DNA of 64,000 nucleotides from the NCBI GenBank assembly GCA_020205615.1, contig CM035160.1, forward strand, positions 122,045,552 to 122,109,551, read 5' to 3'. Shown here piece by piece: positions 10,411 to 21,912 of the stretch. Each line of letters opens with the position of its first letter. Within the stretch, counting starts at the first letter, position 1. The notes beneath the pieces are model-generated. The model did not search any database, was not told the origin of the DNA, and worked only from the letters and a program-made list of their open reading frames with translations. The DNA is from Panax quinquefolius. Its lineage: Eukaryota; Streptophyta; Magnoliopsida; Apiales; Araliaceae. A program made the position numbers and the translations under genes.

Positions 10411-11962
10411 TGATTCAAGATATATATTCACTGATGTTACAGGGATAAAATATTGATGATGTACTTTTAAATCTTAGAAGATAGTAAAATTCTTTCTCTA
10501 CTTGACTCTTCTAATGGATTGTTGTTTTCGCTGCAGTTGTTGATCTAAAACTTGTTGTCTATTATATTTTATCATATTTTTCCCTGTTGAAGACTAATGA
10601 TAAATTGTTATATATTATCTTAGTCATAATATTCTTTACTGGGCTAGTTGAGCTCACCCTTTTCCTTTTTGTTTCATTTTTCTTCTCAGGAGGTGAGAAC
10701 ATAGCAGGAACTAGACGGGGTATGGAGTGATGGTTCAGGATAGTTGTATTAGTAGTCCTCACTATTTTGTAAAATTGTGTATCAATAATTGTAATGAGGA
10801 CTGTAAGACTCCAACTTTTATGAATAAAGAATAATTTTCTCGAAATATATTTTTGAATTTTATAGTGTGGATTTGATATAATGTTATAGTTGTGGGTAAT
10901 ATTTACAAACTTTGCAAAATACGTAAGTTGTTATATAATATTCGATTGGTCGGGGAATATTCGTTTTAACAGGGAATATTCGTACAATGGCACAATCATT
11001 GGTGGACCCCCACAACGGAATTATTGTCGGATTGAGAAAATGACAAAATACTTTATGAAAATAACGGCAGAAGTTTTACCGTTAACTATTGAAACACCTG
11101 GTGTTAAAAGTACATTAATATGCGTGGTTGCATAGTAGCACACGGTATTAATTATTGATGCTTACGTGAGAAGTCACTCAGTTATACTCAATTATTGCTA
11201 CAGTAATTGTTGCATCATATCTCTCATATTATTGATTCAGTTATTGTCAAAGTATCATCTGCATAATATGTATTATTATTAAATCAATAATTGAGACGAA
11301 AAAGTTATTCATATTATTATTTGCAATATTGACAATGTCTAAAAGTTCTATCAAGGAGAGGTTTGGTCACCTAATTGCGGCCAATAAGGAGAAACCCTTA
11401 TTGGAAAGCCCCCTCTTTCCTGGGAACGACCTGGTTGTTAAATATTGTGAGTTATAATATTAATGATGAATAAGTTGTGTTGATTAAAAATGAATTTTGA
11501 TAGTTCCATTGTGTTGGGATTATTAGTGTTAGTGGAAATCGACATCTATTCCTATGATAATTAATGTCTGGGGTTATATTGATAAATCGGGTAATTTATC
11601 AGATAAATGAGCAATTAATTGCTACTAATTCACATGCTTATATAACTATTTGTTCACATATGTGTACTATTGAATCACATTCTTGTACTATTAGGGGAGT
11701 TGGTGCAAGATTGATAATACTTGCATGACTAAGTTAAAAATGGAGGTATAGATAGAGGTACTATACTATAATTCATATTTTTCACATGATTATACTATTG
11801 ATTCATATGATTGAACTATTGATTCACATTATTTACTATTAGGGGAGGTGGTGCAAGTTTGATAATACTTGCAGGACTAAATTAAAAATGAAAGAAAAGT
11901 TGGAGGTATTGTACTGTAATTTTTTGAGCCCCAAAATGTGCAATTATCAAAACTATATTTTC

Positions 11963-11972
11963 CTATAAATAG
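11963..11972 (+). promoter_or_regulatory. Putative TATA box of the 5' LTR B
   Basis: CTATAAATAG is followed by GAAGCTCATTCTTCC and, about 60 bases on, the leader GAGAGAAATTATAGAGAGAAAG. It is kept at 19535 in the 3' LTR and at 56356 in the solo LTR. Transcription would start roughly 30 bases downstream. Confidence 0.6.
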
Positions 11973-12139
11973 AAGCTCATTCTTCCTTCATTTCTCACCA
12001 ATTCACAAAAGCTTTAGAGCGATTATTATAGAGAGAAATTATAGAGAGAAAGAAGAAGAGAATTCTGCTACCTCACCATTCCTGTATACAGTTTTTTTCT
12101 AAGGTAGGGAATATTATTTCTTTCTTATCCATGAAGAGA

Positions 12140-12500
12140 ACTTATGTTATTTCATTCTTTATTATTCTGTTGGAATAACCTGTATACGCGGGCTACCCTA
12201 TACTTGGTGAAATTCTTCTGTTATTCTATTCTTTATTATTACATTGGAACATCCTCTGTATGTATGCGTTTACCGGACTGGTTCCATTATTTGTCCTTCT
12301 GTTGGAACATCACATGCATGCTTTACGCATGACCGAGTTCCATTATTTATTATTACGTTAGAATATCTTGTCTCATGTGTTTTACTGTGGGACTGATTCC
12401 GTCATTATTATTCATTGTTGAATATCTTGTGCATGCGTTTTACGCCGGACACGGGTTCCGTTAATTATTATTTTGTTGGAATAACTTTGCACATGTGCGG
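12140..12500 (+). repeat. Subrepeats of about 65-80 bp in LTR B (5' copy)
   Basis: About five degenerate units contain TTCTTTATTATTCTGTTGGA followed by a variable stretch with a TGCGTTTTACG- or CGGTCTATCGCATG-like word and TGGTTCCATTA or TGGTGAAATTC. The 3' LTR shows the same units at 19720-20110 with more differences than the rest of the LTR. Related units stand at 25393-25780 and 56535-56890. Confidence 0.7.
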
Positions 12501-13570
12501 TCTATCGCATGCTTGGTGATTTCTTTTGTTATTCTATTCCTTATTATACTCAGTTGGCTAAAGTTTTGACTTCTATACTCCATGAAATTAGTGGAATTTC
12601 CTTGATATTTGCGCTTCATCCAAAGATCTTTTCATGGAAATATTCTTACGAGCATTCTTGAATTTTACTCTACAAAGCGATATCATGTTGACAATTTGGG
12701 CGTTATTGGTTCTGGATAAATTAATTCTTGAACTTGTTTTATTGAATTCTTATATCATTGTCATCATCCTCATGTTTATATTTTGTTGAAAGTCATCTGT
12801 GGCCTATAGTGCATGTAGACGGACTTGGTATGATTATAACCGAGGATTATTCGGTGTAATCACGTAGTAATGTTACAAATGATGTGGAAAAAATCCTCAT
12901 TGGCCCGTAGTGCATTGATGGACGCGAGTTGTTGGCATGATCATGACCATTAATGAATACACGAATGTCCTTGGCAGCGTAGTGCATGGATAATTTGTGA
13001 TCGTGGTACTAAAGAATATCCTTGGTCAGTAAAGTGGGGGTGATTCGATGATGTGGATTATTTATTAAGCTGAGTCCCAGCGATAAAAGTGATGGAAAAA
13101 CCTTTTAAATCATAAAAGATAGTAGATTGTATTCTCTACTTGACTCTTTTAATGGATTGCTTGTTCCGCTGCAGTTAAACTTAAAGGTTGTTATATTATA
13201 TCAGTTTAACACTGTTGAAGGCTAACGATAATATATTCTGCATTATCTTAGTCATAATATTTCCTACTGGGCTAGTTGAGCTTACCCTTTTACTTTCATT
13301 GTTCTCTTCAGGAAATGAGAACGTAGCAGGGACTAGTCGGGGAACGGAGTGACAGACCAGATGATAACATTAGTAGTCCTCACTATTTAGTGAAATAGTG
13401 GTTAAATAAATGTAATAATATTGAATTTGAGTTTGTATATTGTCTAGACGACAATATTTGTATTAAAACTCACAGCTCATGTTGTGTATTTAAGATTGTA
13501 TTTGTATTCTGTACCATGTATTTGGCTACCCAAGATGGGTGATGTATACCTATTTTGGGGGCGTCACAGT

Positions 13571-13582
13571 TGGTATCAAAGC
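13571..13582 (+). other. Primer binding site of chromovirus B
   Basis: TGGTATCAAAGC lies two bases after the 5' LTR, identical to that of A. Confidence 0.8.
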
Positions 13583-13755
13583 TTAGGGATATGATCCCTG
13601 GCTAAGATGTGAAACTAGAACTAGGAGGGGAGAGACGAGGAATTCCTTCTCTAGTATGAACTACCTAAGTTTATTTGGTATTTGATTGGTCGGTCAGAGT
13701 ATAGGGATAATATGTTGCATGTCAATTAACCCTTGTTTTGTGGCAGTGTTTGAAA

Positions 13756-14900
13756 ATGGCATCCGAGAATGTTGAGAACATCAATGGAGCACAGGAGACC
13801 ATTGAGTCTCCACAGATCAATAACCAGGATAATGTGCATCAGAAAGGCGACAATCCTCATGCAAACAACAACACTAACCAAATGATGAACGATGGAATAT
13901 TCTGAGGCTTCATGCAATTCATGCAACATCAGGCGAGAGCGGCTCCTGTTCAAAATGCAGGTGTAAACACTGGAAAATCTCGGACGATCACCGCTAAACA
14001 ATTCAAGGAGCTGGGACCACCGGAGGTTATTGGAGAGCCAAAACCACTTAAGGCGGAAGCATGGATACAGCAAATCACCAAGATATTTGATGTCTTGGGA
14101 TGCTCCGAGGAGCAAAAGGTTCCCTTCGCCACCTTTATGTTGTGTGAAGAAGCAGATTACTGGTGGGAATCTATAAAACGCATTACCGACTGGCCTTTTC
14201 AAGATGTCTTGGGAGAAGTTCCAAGAGCTGTTCAACGACAAGTACTTTCCCGAAAGTATTCGTCACATGAAGGAGGTGGAGTTTATCAAGTTGGAACAAA
14301 ACAATATGATCGTGTTGCAATACTAGGCTAAATTTGCGGAGTTATCCCGGTTTGCATCCCATTTGGTCGATAATGAGAAACGAATGACGCGAATGTTTTT
14401 AAGAGGTTTGAAACCGAGATATCGTCAATATATTATTTCTCATAAAGCGTGTTTGTACTCGGATGTTGTAAATAGGGCTCGATTATTGGAGCACAGTAAC
14501 GAGTCAACGCAACCAAGGGAAAGCGGTACGGCAAAGATGAAAATACCGATGGTAATGATCGTGAAACGGTGACAACAAGCGTGGAGGGAATCAACATGCC
14601 AGAAATGGTAACCACTTCGGTGGTAATCATAGCCAAGATAATAAGAATGGACATTTCAAGAAGAGGAGATTCAACAATGATGGAAAGCGTCGCCAAGACC
14701 AACACCGTTGTCAAGGAAGGAGAACGACCACCTATCATACGCTTTAAATGCGGAGGGAGGGACACATCGATCAAGCTGCAAGAATGCCATCTAAAGCATG
14801 TTATAATTGTGGAAGAGAAGGTCACCTAGCCCGATTTTGTCATTCACAGAAGACAAGTTGACTAGGATGGAGGCACCAAAGGTCAGTCGGAAAAGTCAAA
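13756..14900 (+). pseudogene. gag of chromovirus B, broken
   Basis: The ATG at 13756 opens MASENVENINGAQ. An in-frame TGA at 13903 follows codon 49. The frame then runs on from about 13912 (MQFMQHQARAAP) through the gag domain (TAKQFKELGPPEV, AWIQQITKIFDVLGCSEEQK, PFATFMLCEEADYWWESIKR). A frameshift near 14205 moves the rest to another frame, where the gag domain continues (MTRMFLRGLKPRYRQY, about 14384), interrupted by TAG near 14326. A good zinc knuckle, C-YN-C-GREG-H-LARF-C, stands at 14799-14840; such knuckles bind the element RNA. The first of what may have been two knuckles (FKCGGRD, about 14745) is damaged. Confidence 0.82.
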
Positions 14901-14904
14901 GCGA

Positions 14905-16830
14905 GTGGTGCAAGGGAGAGCATTTGTTGTGACCTCCCAGAAAGTAAGGAACCCGAACGAGGTCATCACGGGTAAGCTTATCATAAACTCTAGCGAAGTC
15001 TATACCGTATTTGATACCGGTTCTACCCATTCTTTTATTTCTCCTACTTGTGCTCAACGATTAAATTTGACTCTGGAGAAATTAGACTTTGACTTATCTG
15101 TTGAAACTCCGTTAGGAGAAACCTTCATTACATCCACTGTTTACAAGTCTTGTTTGGTTCAAATTGGTACCCTCACATTACCTGTCGATCTTATTTCATT
15201 GAAAATACTTGCATTTGACGCGATTCTAGGGATTGATTGGTTAACTACTCATCATGCAAAAATTGATTGTTTTCGTAAGGTTGTTAGCTTTCATATTCCT
15301 AACCAACCTATTATGTGAATTCAAACAACTAAACCATTAAAATCAATCAATGTCATTTCAAGCCATAAAGCTATTCGTTTATTGAAAAACGGATGTCAAG
15401 CTTTCTTAGCTCATGTCACGAATTTAAACAAAAATACGTCAGTTTTGAATGATATTTCTGTTGTTAATAAATTTCCTGACATATTCCCTGAAGAACTTCC
15501 TGGACTACCCCTAGAGCGTGAAATTGAATTTTGTATCGACCTTGAACCCGGTACAAACCCCATTTCCAAAGCCCCATATCGAATGGCTCCTATTGAACTT
15601 CAAGAGTTAAAGACCCAATTGCAGGAATTGTTAGACATCGGTTTCATTAGGTCCTAAAGACGTCTCCTTGGGGTGCTCTGTTCTATTCGTGAAGAAGAAA
15701 GATGGGAGTATGCGACTTTATATTGATTATCGGGAGTTGAATCATGTCACCATCAAAAATAGGTACCCATTGCCACGTATTGATGACCTGTTTGACCAGT
15801 TGCAAGATGCCAAATTCTTTTCAAAGATTGATCTTCGTTCAGGATATCATCAATTGAAGATTAGAACCGATGACATTCCAAAGACGGCTTTCAGAACTCG
15901 GTACAGGCATTATGAATTCCTAGTCATGTCCTTTGGATTGACTAATTCTCCTGCTGCCTTCATGGATATGATGAACCGAGTATTCAATGAATATTTGGAT
16001 CATTTTGTGGTCGTCTTTATTGATGACATCCTCATATATTCCAAAAGCCGTAAAGATCATGAGCAACACTTGAGGCTGATACTCCAAAAGCTTCGTGAAA
16101 ACAAGCTATATGCCAAGTTGAAGAAATGCGAGTTCTGGCTTGAGGAAGTTACATTCCTTGGGCATGTGATATCAAATCATGGGATATCTGTTGACCCGGC
16201 AAAGATTGAAGCAATTCAAAGCTGGGAGCAACCTAAATTAGTGACCGAAGTACGTAGCTTTCTCGGCTTAGCTGGTTATTATCGGAGATTCGTAGAAGGG
16301 TTTTCTCGAATCGCTACTCCATTAACTCAGCTGACTCGAAAAGATATAAAATTCGGTTGGAGCGTGGAATGTGAGAACAGTTTTCAAGAATTCAAGAGGA
16401 GACTCATTTCAACACACATTACGACAATACCATCTCGGCTCGAGGGATTTGTCATCTACTGATGATGCTTACGGCAAAGGGTTAGGATGTGTTCTCATGC
16501 AACATGGGAAAGTCATAGCCTATGCCTCACGGCAACTTAAAGAATATGAGAGGAATTATCCTACTCATGATCTAGAGTTGGTAGCTGTCGTTTTCGCACT
16601 TAAAATTTGGAGGCATTACTTGTATGGGGAGAAAGTGGTAATCTTTACGGATCATAAAAGCCTCAAATATTTCTTCACTCAAAAGGAACTCAACATGCGT
16701 CAACAGCGTTGGCTTGAATTGTTGAAAGATTATGATCATACCATCCAATACCATCCTGGAAAAACGAATGTGGTAGCTAACGCATTGAGTAGAAGATCAT
16801 ATGCAAGTACGAATGCGATATTGTCAATGC
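14905..16830 (+). pseudogene. Protease, reverse transcriptase and RNase H of chromovirus B, broken
   Basis: The protease (14905-15318) keeps its active site, FDTGSTHSFIS, with D-T-G at 15013-15021 and ILGIDWL downstream. A TGA at 15316 and a frameshift near 15655 separate it from RT. The RT frame (15668-16462) is the best preserved in the window: [52 protein letters not shown] and the catalytic FIDD at 16016-16027. A one-base loss near 16460 shifts into RNase H (about 16465-16800), which keeps [26 protein letters not shown] and TDHKSLKYF. It reads VANALSRR where A reads VADALSRR, so a catalytic-type Asp is replaced by Asn. Confidence 0.88.
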
Positions 16831-18380
16831 AAAGGCCCATTTTGTATGACTTACAAAGGATGGAGATAGAGTTAAAGACTCCAGGGACCCACATGATGAT
16901 GGCAAATATACGAGTAGAACTGACTTTAATAGATAAATTTAAAGCTGCTCAAGCTACAGACCTGGAGCTAATGCGTATGAAGAAGAAAGTGCAAGAAGGT
17001 GCTATGTCGGAAGCAAGAATCGATGAGGAATGAATACTTCGAGTCAACTCCAGACTTTGTGTTCCTAACGACCCTGATTTAAAGTATAAAATCATGATGG
17101 AGGCACACAACACACCGCTTGCAATCCATTCTAGGAGTACCAAAATGTATCGTGATCTTCGACATACATTTTGGTGGAGCAATATGAAGAGAGAGAAAGC
17201 AGAGTTTATCTCAAGGTGTTTAACTTGTCAACGAGTCAAGGCGGAGCATCAAGTGCCAAAAGGTTCATCGCAACCACTTGAAATTCCAGAATGGAAGTGG
17301 GAACACATTACCATGGATTTCGTTACTGGTCTTCCAAAGGTTTCTCAAGGCATAGATGCAATTTGGGTCATTGTTGATAGATTGACCATGTCTGCTCATT
17401 TCCTACCTATACGAGAAACTTATACACTTGAACGTCTTGCTCGTATGTACATAAACGAGATTGTAAGACTGCATGGTATGCCTGTATCCATAGTTTCTAA
17501 TCGAGACCCAAGATTCACTTCAAGATTTTGGGTTAGTTTGCAAAAAGTTATGAGCACGGATTTACGATTTAGCTTGACATATCATCCTCAGACGAACGGG
17601 CAGTCGGAGAGGACTATTCAAACTCTTGAAGATTTATTAAGACTCTGTGTCCTTGGCTTCAAGGGAAGTTGGGAAAAGTTCTTACCATTGGTGGAGTTTT
17701 CCTACAACAACAGTTATCAAACAAGTATTGGCATGGCTCCATTTGAGGCATTATATGGAAGAAAGTGTCGTTCTCCAGTATGTTGGGATGAGGTGGGTGA
17801 AGCAACGTTGCTGGGACCGAAGTTGGTGCGTATGACTACGAAAAAGATACAAACGATCCGACAATGTATAAAAACCTCACAAGATTGACAAAAGAGTTAT
17901 GCTAATCTTCATCGAAAGGACGTAGAATTCGATATTGGAGATCATGTGTTGTTACGTGTTGCTCAATGAAAAGGAGTTACAAGATTTGGAAAGAGAGGAA
18001 AGCTCATTATCCCATTTTTAATCCTCGATCGAGTAGGAACTGTGGCGTATAGACTCGCTTTACCGCCAAGTATGTCTCGTGTTCATAACGTTTTTCATAT
18101 ATCAATGTTACGTAAATATGTGAAAGACCCGAACCACATTATTGAATTAGAACCAGATGAGATAGAGGAAGATTTAACGTATGAAGAGTTACCTGTTAAA
18201 ATCTTGGATAAAAAGGATCATATTCTACGCTCTAAGGTTATACCTCAAGTTAAAGTTTTGTGGAGAAACCACGATGTGGAAGATATGACCTGGGAGTTAG
18301 AATCTGAGATGAAATCAAGATATCCTTACCTCTTCGATATACCAGGTACGTACCCTAATTTTGAGGACGAAATTTCATAA
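16831..18380 (+). pseudogene. Integrase and chromodomain of chromovirus B, broken
   Basis: The spacer ([24 protein letters not shown]) ends in TGA at 17031. The frame from 17094 has the zinc part (EAHNTPLAIH, CLTCQ with both Cys) and the catalytic core: MDFVTGLPKV with the first Asp, VSNRDPRFTS where the second Asp is Asn (A keeps VLDRDPRFTS), and GQSERTIQTLED with the Glu. It stops at 17886 (TGA where A has CGA) and again at 17967 (TGA where A has TGG). About 12 bases relative to A are missing near 18005. The C-terminal piece (18042-18380) reads SRVHNVFHISMLRKYVKD and a chromodomain-like VKILDKKDHILRSKVIPQVK, ending EDEIS then TAA. Confidence 0.87.
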
Positions 18381-18390
18381 GATGGGGAGG
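18381..18390 (+). other. Polypurine tract of chromovirus B
   Basis: GATGGGGAGG ends one base before the 3' LTR. The T inside the tract is unusual (A has an unbroken purine run). Confidence 0.7.
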
Positions 18391-18391
18391 T

Positions 18392-21136
18392 TGTAAGACC
18401 CCAACTTTTATGAATAAAGAATAATTTTCTCGAAATATATTTTTGAATTTTATAGTGTGGATTTGATATAATGTTATAGTTGTGGGTAATATTTACAAAC
18501 TTTGCAAAGTACGCAAATTGTTATATAATATTCGATTGGTCGGGGAATATTCATTTTAACAGGGAATATTCGTACAAAGGCACAATCATTGGTGGACCCC
18601 CACAACGGAATTATTGTCGAATTGAGAGAACGACAAAAATACTTTATGAAAATAACGACGGAAGTTTTACCGTTAACTATTGAAACACCCGGTGTTAAAA
18701 GTACAGTAATATGCGTGGTTGCATAGTAGCACACGGTATTGATTATTGATGCTTACGTGAGAAGTCACTCAGTTATACTCAATTATTGCTACAGTAATTG
18801 ATGCATCATATCTCTCATATTATTGATTCAGTTATTGTCACAGTATCATCTGCATAATATGTATTATTATTAAATCAATAATTGAGACGACAAAGTTATT
18901 CATATTATTATTTGCAATATTGACAATGTCTAAAAGTTCTGTCAAGGAGAGGTTTGGTCACCTAATTGTGCGCCAATAAGGAGAAATCCTTATCGGAAAG
19001 CCCCCTCTTTCCTGGGAACGACCTGGTTGTTAAATATTATGAGTTATAATATTAATGATGAATAAGTTGTGTTGATTAAAAATGAATTTTGATAGTTCCA
19101 TTGTGTTGGGATTATTAGTGTTAGTGGAAATCGACATCTATTCCGATGATAATTGATGTCTGGGTGTTATATTGATAAATCGGGTAATTTATCGAATAAA
19201 TAAGAAATTAATTTCTACTACTTCACATGCTTATATAACTATTTGTTCACATGTGTGTACTATTGAATCACATTCTTGTACTATTAGGGGAGTTGGTGCA
19301 AGATTGATAATACTTGCATGACTAAGTTAAAAATGGAGGTATAGATGGAGGTACTATACTGTAATTCGTATTTTTCACATGATTATACTATTGATTCACA
19401 TTATTTATTATTAGGGGAGGTGGTGCAAGTTTGATAATACTTGCAAGACTAAATTAAAAATGAAAGAAAAGTTGGAGGTATTGTACTGTAATTTTTTGAG
19501 CCCCAAAATGTGCAATTATCAAAACTATATTTTTCTATAAATAGAAGCTCATTCTTCCTTCATTTCTCACCAATTCACAAAAGCTTTAGAGCGATTATTA
19601 TAGAGAGAAATTATAGAGAGAAAGAAGAAGAGAAGTCTGCTACCTCACTATTCCAATATACAATTTTTTTTATAAGGTAGGGAGTATTATTTATTTCTTA
19701 TCCATGAAGAGAACTTATGTTATTCCATTCTTTATTATTCTGTTGGAATAACCTGTATACGCGGGCTACCCTATACTTGGTGAAATTCTTCTGTTATTCC
19801 ATTCTTTATTATTATCACTTTGGAACATCATGTATGCAATGCGTTTATCTGGGACTGGTTCCATTATTTGTCCTTCTGTTGGAACATCCTGTTTGTGCTT
19901 TACGCATGACCTGGTTCCATTATTTATTATTCTGTTGGAATATCCTGTCTATGCGTTTTACGTCGGACCTGATTTCGTCATTATTATTACATTGAAATAT
20001 ATCACGTCTGCATGCGTTTCTGTGGGGACTGATTCCGATTAATTATTATTTTGTTGGAATAACCTGCCTGTGCGGTCTATCGCATGCCTGGTGATTTCTT
20101 TTGTTATTCCATTCCTTATTATACTCAGTTGGCTAATGTTTTGACTTCTATACTCCATGAAATTAGTGGAATTTCCTTGATATTTGCGCTTCATCCAGTA
20201 TCTTTTCATGGAAATATTCTTCTAAGCATTCTTGAATTTTACTCTACAAAGCAGTATCATGTTGACAATTTGGACGTTATTGGTTCCTAGATAAATTAAT
20301 TCTTGAACTTATTTTATTGAATTCTTATATCATTGTCATCATCCTCATGTTTATATTTTGTTGAAAGTCATCTGTGGCCTATAGTGCATAGATGGACTTG
20401 GTATGATTATGACCAGGGATTATTGATTGTAATCATGGTAGTAATATTACAAATGATGTGGAAAAAGTCCTCATTGGTCCGTAGTGCATTGATGGACAGT
20501 TGTTGGCATGATCATGACCATTAATGAATACACGAATGTCCTTGGCCTGTAGTGCATGGATAATTTGTGATCGTGATACTAAAGAATATCATTGGCCGTA
20601 GTGCAGGGGTGATTCGATGATGTGGATTATTTATTAAGCTGAGTCCCAGCGATAAAAGTGATGAAAAACCTTTTAAATCATAAAAGATAGTAGATTTTAT
20701 TCTCTACTTGACTCTTTTAATGGATTGCTTGTTCATTGCGCAGTTAAACTTGATGGTTGTTATATTATATCAGTTTAACACTGTTGAAGGCTAACGATAA
20801 CATATTCTGCATTATCTTAGTCATAATATTTCCTACTGGGCTAGTTGAGCTCACCCTTTTACTTTCATTGTTCTCTTCAGGAAATGAGAACGTAGCAGGA
20901 CTAGTCGGGGAATGGAGTGACGGACCAGATGATAGCATTAGTAGTCCTCACTATTCAGTGAAATAGTGGGAAAATAAATGTAATAATATTGAATTTGAGT
21001 TTGTATATTGTTTAGACGACAATATTTGTATTAAAACTCAGAGCTCATGTTGTATATTTAAGATTGTATTTGTATTCTGTACCATGTATTTGGCGACCCA
21101 AGATGGGTGATGTATACCTATTTTGGGGGCGTCACA
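18392..21136 (+). repeat. 3' LTR of chromovirus B
   Basis: It starts TGTAAGACCCCAACTT and ends GGGGGCGTCACA, followed by the target repeat AGGAC at 21137-21141. It is collinear with the 5' LTR. The TATA box is at 19535-19544. One of the GGTGCAAG units is shorter than in the 5' copy, with about 25 bases absent near 19390. Confidence 0.92.
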
Positions 21137-21309
21137 AGGACTCCTTTTGAGTTTGTATACTCTCTATTAGACAATAGTTGTATTCAAACTCACAGTATAT
21201 ATGTTGTCTATTTTTCACGATAATTGTAGTACTGAAGTTGTATTTGTTTATGTACCATGTATTTGGCGACTCAGAATGGGTGATGTATACCTATTTTGGG
21301 GGCGTCACA
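21137..21309 (+). repeat. 3' LTR of chromovirus A, second part
   Basis: It continues the LTR interrupted at 10801: ACTCCTTTTGAGTTTGTATA, then GTACCATGTATTTGGCGACT, GGTGATGTATACCTATTTTG and the end GCGTCACA at 21309. It matches 3390-3560 of the 5' LTR. The flanking repeat AAAAA follows at 21310-21314. Confidence 0.9.
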
Positions 21310-21314
21310 AAAAA

Positions 21315-21871
21315 TTGCTTATGTGTACTATTGAATCCCATTCTAACATTTATTTAATTATTATTTTTGTACCAAAAAGGGTAAATATAGGATCATTATT
21401 AATTTTAAAATAAATCATTATTATTAAAATTTTAATATAAAACCATTATAAATTTTTTTAATTAAATTTAATGATAATTTTACCCTTTTGGTAAATTATT
21501 AATTTTTTGTTAAAATTAAATTTTTTAAATTAAATTTAATGACAATTTTAAAGTAAAATTAATAATGGTCTTATATTTATTATTTTTGGTACAAAAAAGA
21601 AATTGAATAAATACTAAAATTAGACTCAATATTACACATAAGTATTTTTTTAATGACGTGTCGTTATCATGTCATCAATTTTCTGATGTGACTATCAATT
21701 CGTAATCATAAAAATTTAAAATTTTAATCATCTAATGAAAAAAATTAAGAAGACAATCCCCAAAATGAAAAAAATTTAAAAGTTTAATCCTCTAATTGAA
21801 AAAATTGTGAAGACAATCCCCAAAGTAAAAAAAAATATTAAAATTTCAGGGTATTAATCTATATTTGTGCC
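21315..21871. mobile_element. Mutator-like inverted-repeat element, right part
   Basis: This is the right arm of the element begun at 2003. It ends in the inverted copy of the terminal repeat (ATTAATCTATATTTGTGCC) and TSD TTTTAAAAT at 21872-21880. The arm has inverted copies of the GACAATCCCCAAA subrepeats (21760-21830). A second inverted repeat lies inside, between GTACCAAAAAGGGTAAATAT (about 21370) and the complementary stretch ending TTTTTGGTAC (about 21593). It contains no gene. Confidence 0.6.
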
Positions 21872-21912
21872 TTTTAAAATAAGTCATTGTGGAACAAGCC
21901 CCAAGTATATTA

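Larger units (their letters stand above)
8401..10801 (+). repeat. 3' LTR of chromovirus A, first part
   Basis: It starts TGTAAGACCCCAACTT. It is interrupted at 10801 by chromovirus B, whose target duplication AGGAC is at 10797-10801 and 21137-21141. The rest is at 21137-21309. It carries the complete promoter half missing from the 5' LTR: the TTACGTAA block (about 8796-8815), the ATAAGGA hairpin (about 9045-9063) and the TATA box at 9554. Confidence 0.9.
10802..13568 (+). repeat. 5' LTR of chromovirus B
   Basis: It starts TGTAAGACTCCAAC and ends GGGGGCGTCACA. Internal landmarks in order are the TTACGTAA-like block GCTTACGTGAGAAGTCAC (about 11161), the AATAAGGAGAAACCCTTATT hairpin (about 11384), two copies of a unit with GGTGCAAG(A/T)TTGATAATACTTGCA (about 11700-11930), a TATA box, a purine-rich leader GAGAGAAAGAAGAAGAGAA, subrepeats at 12140-12500, then GGCCYGTAGTGCA modules at 12810-13050. 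Confidence 0.92.
10802..21136 (+). mobile_element. Chromovirus B (Ty3/gypsy, Tekay-like), 10.3 kb, inserted in the 3' LTR of A
   Basis: The element has two long LTRs (2767 and 2745 bp), a primer site, gag, protease, RT, RNase H, integrase and chromodomain, and a polypurine tract. The target duplication AGGAC is perfect. The two LTRs are collinear with scattered base changes and short indels, mostly in the subrepeats, which suggests a younger insertion than A; this also follows from the nesting. Coding is closely related to A, but stops and frameshifts mean it cannot move alone. Confidence 0.93.
2288..21309 (+). mobile_element. Chromovirus A (Ty3/gypsy, Tekay-like), split by chromovirus B
   Basis: The element is bounded by 5-base direct repeats AAAAA at 2283-2287 and 21310-21314. 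Its LTRs start TGTAAGAC and end GGGGCGTCACA or GGGGCCTCACA. The order is 5' LTR, primer site, gag, protease, RT, RNase H, integrase with C-terminal chromodomain, polypurine tract, 3' LTR. Without B it is about 8.7 kb. The 3' LTR (about 2.57 kb) is twice as long as the 5' LTR (1.27 kb). Integrase after RNase H plus a chromodomain places it in the plant chromoviruses; the Tekay/Del assignment is an inference from long LTRs and motif style. Stops and frameshifts make it non-autonomous. Confidence 0.9.
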
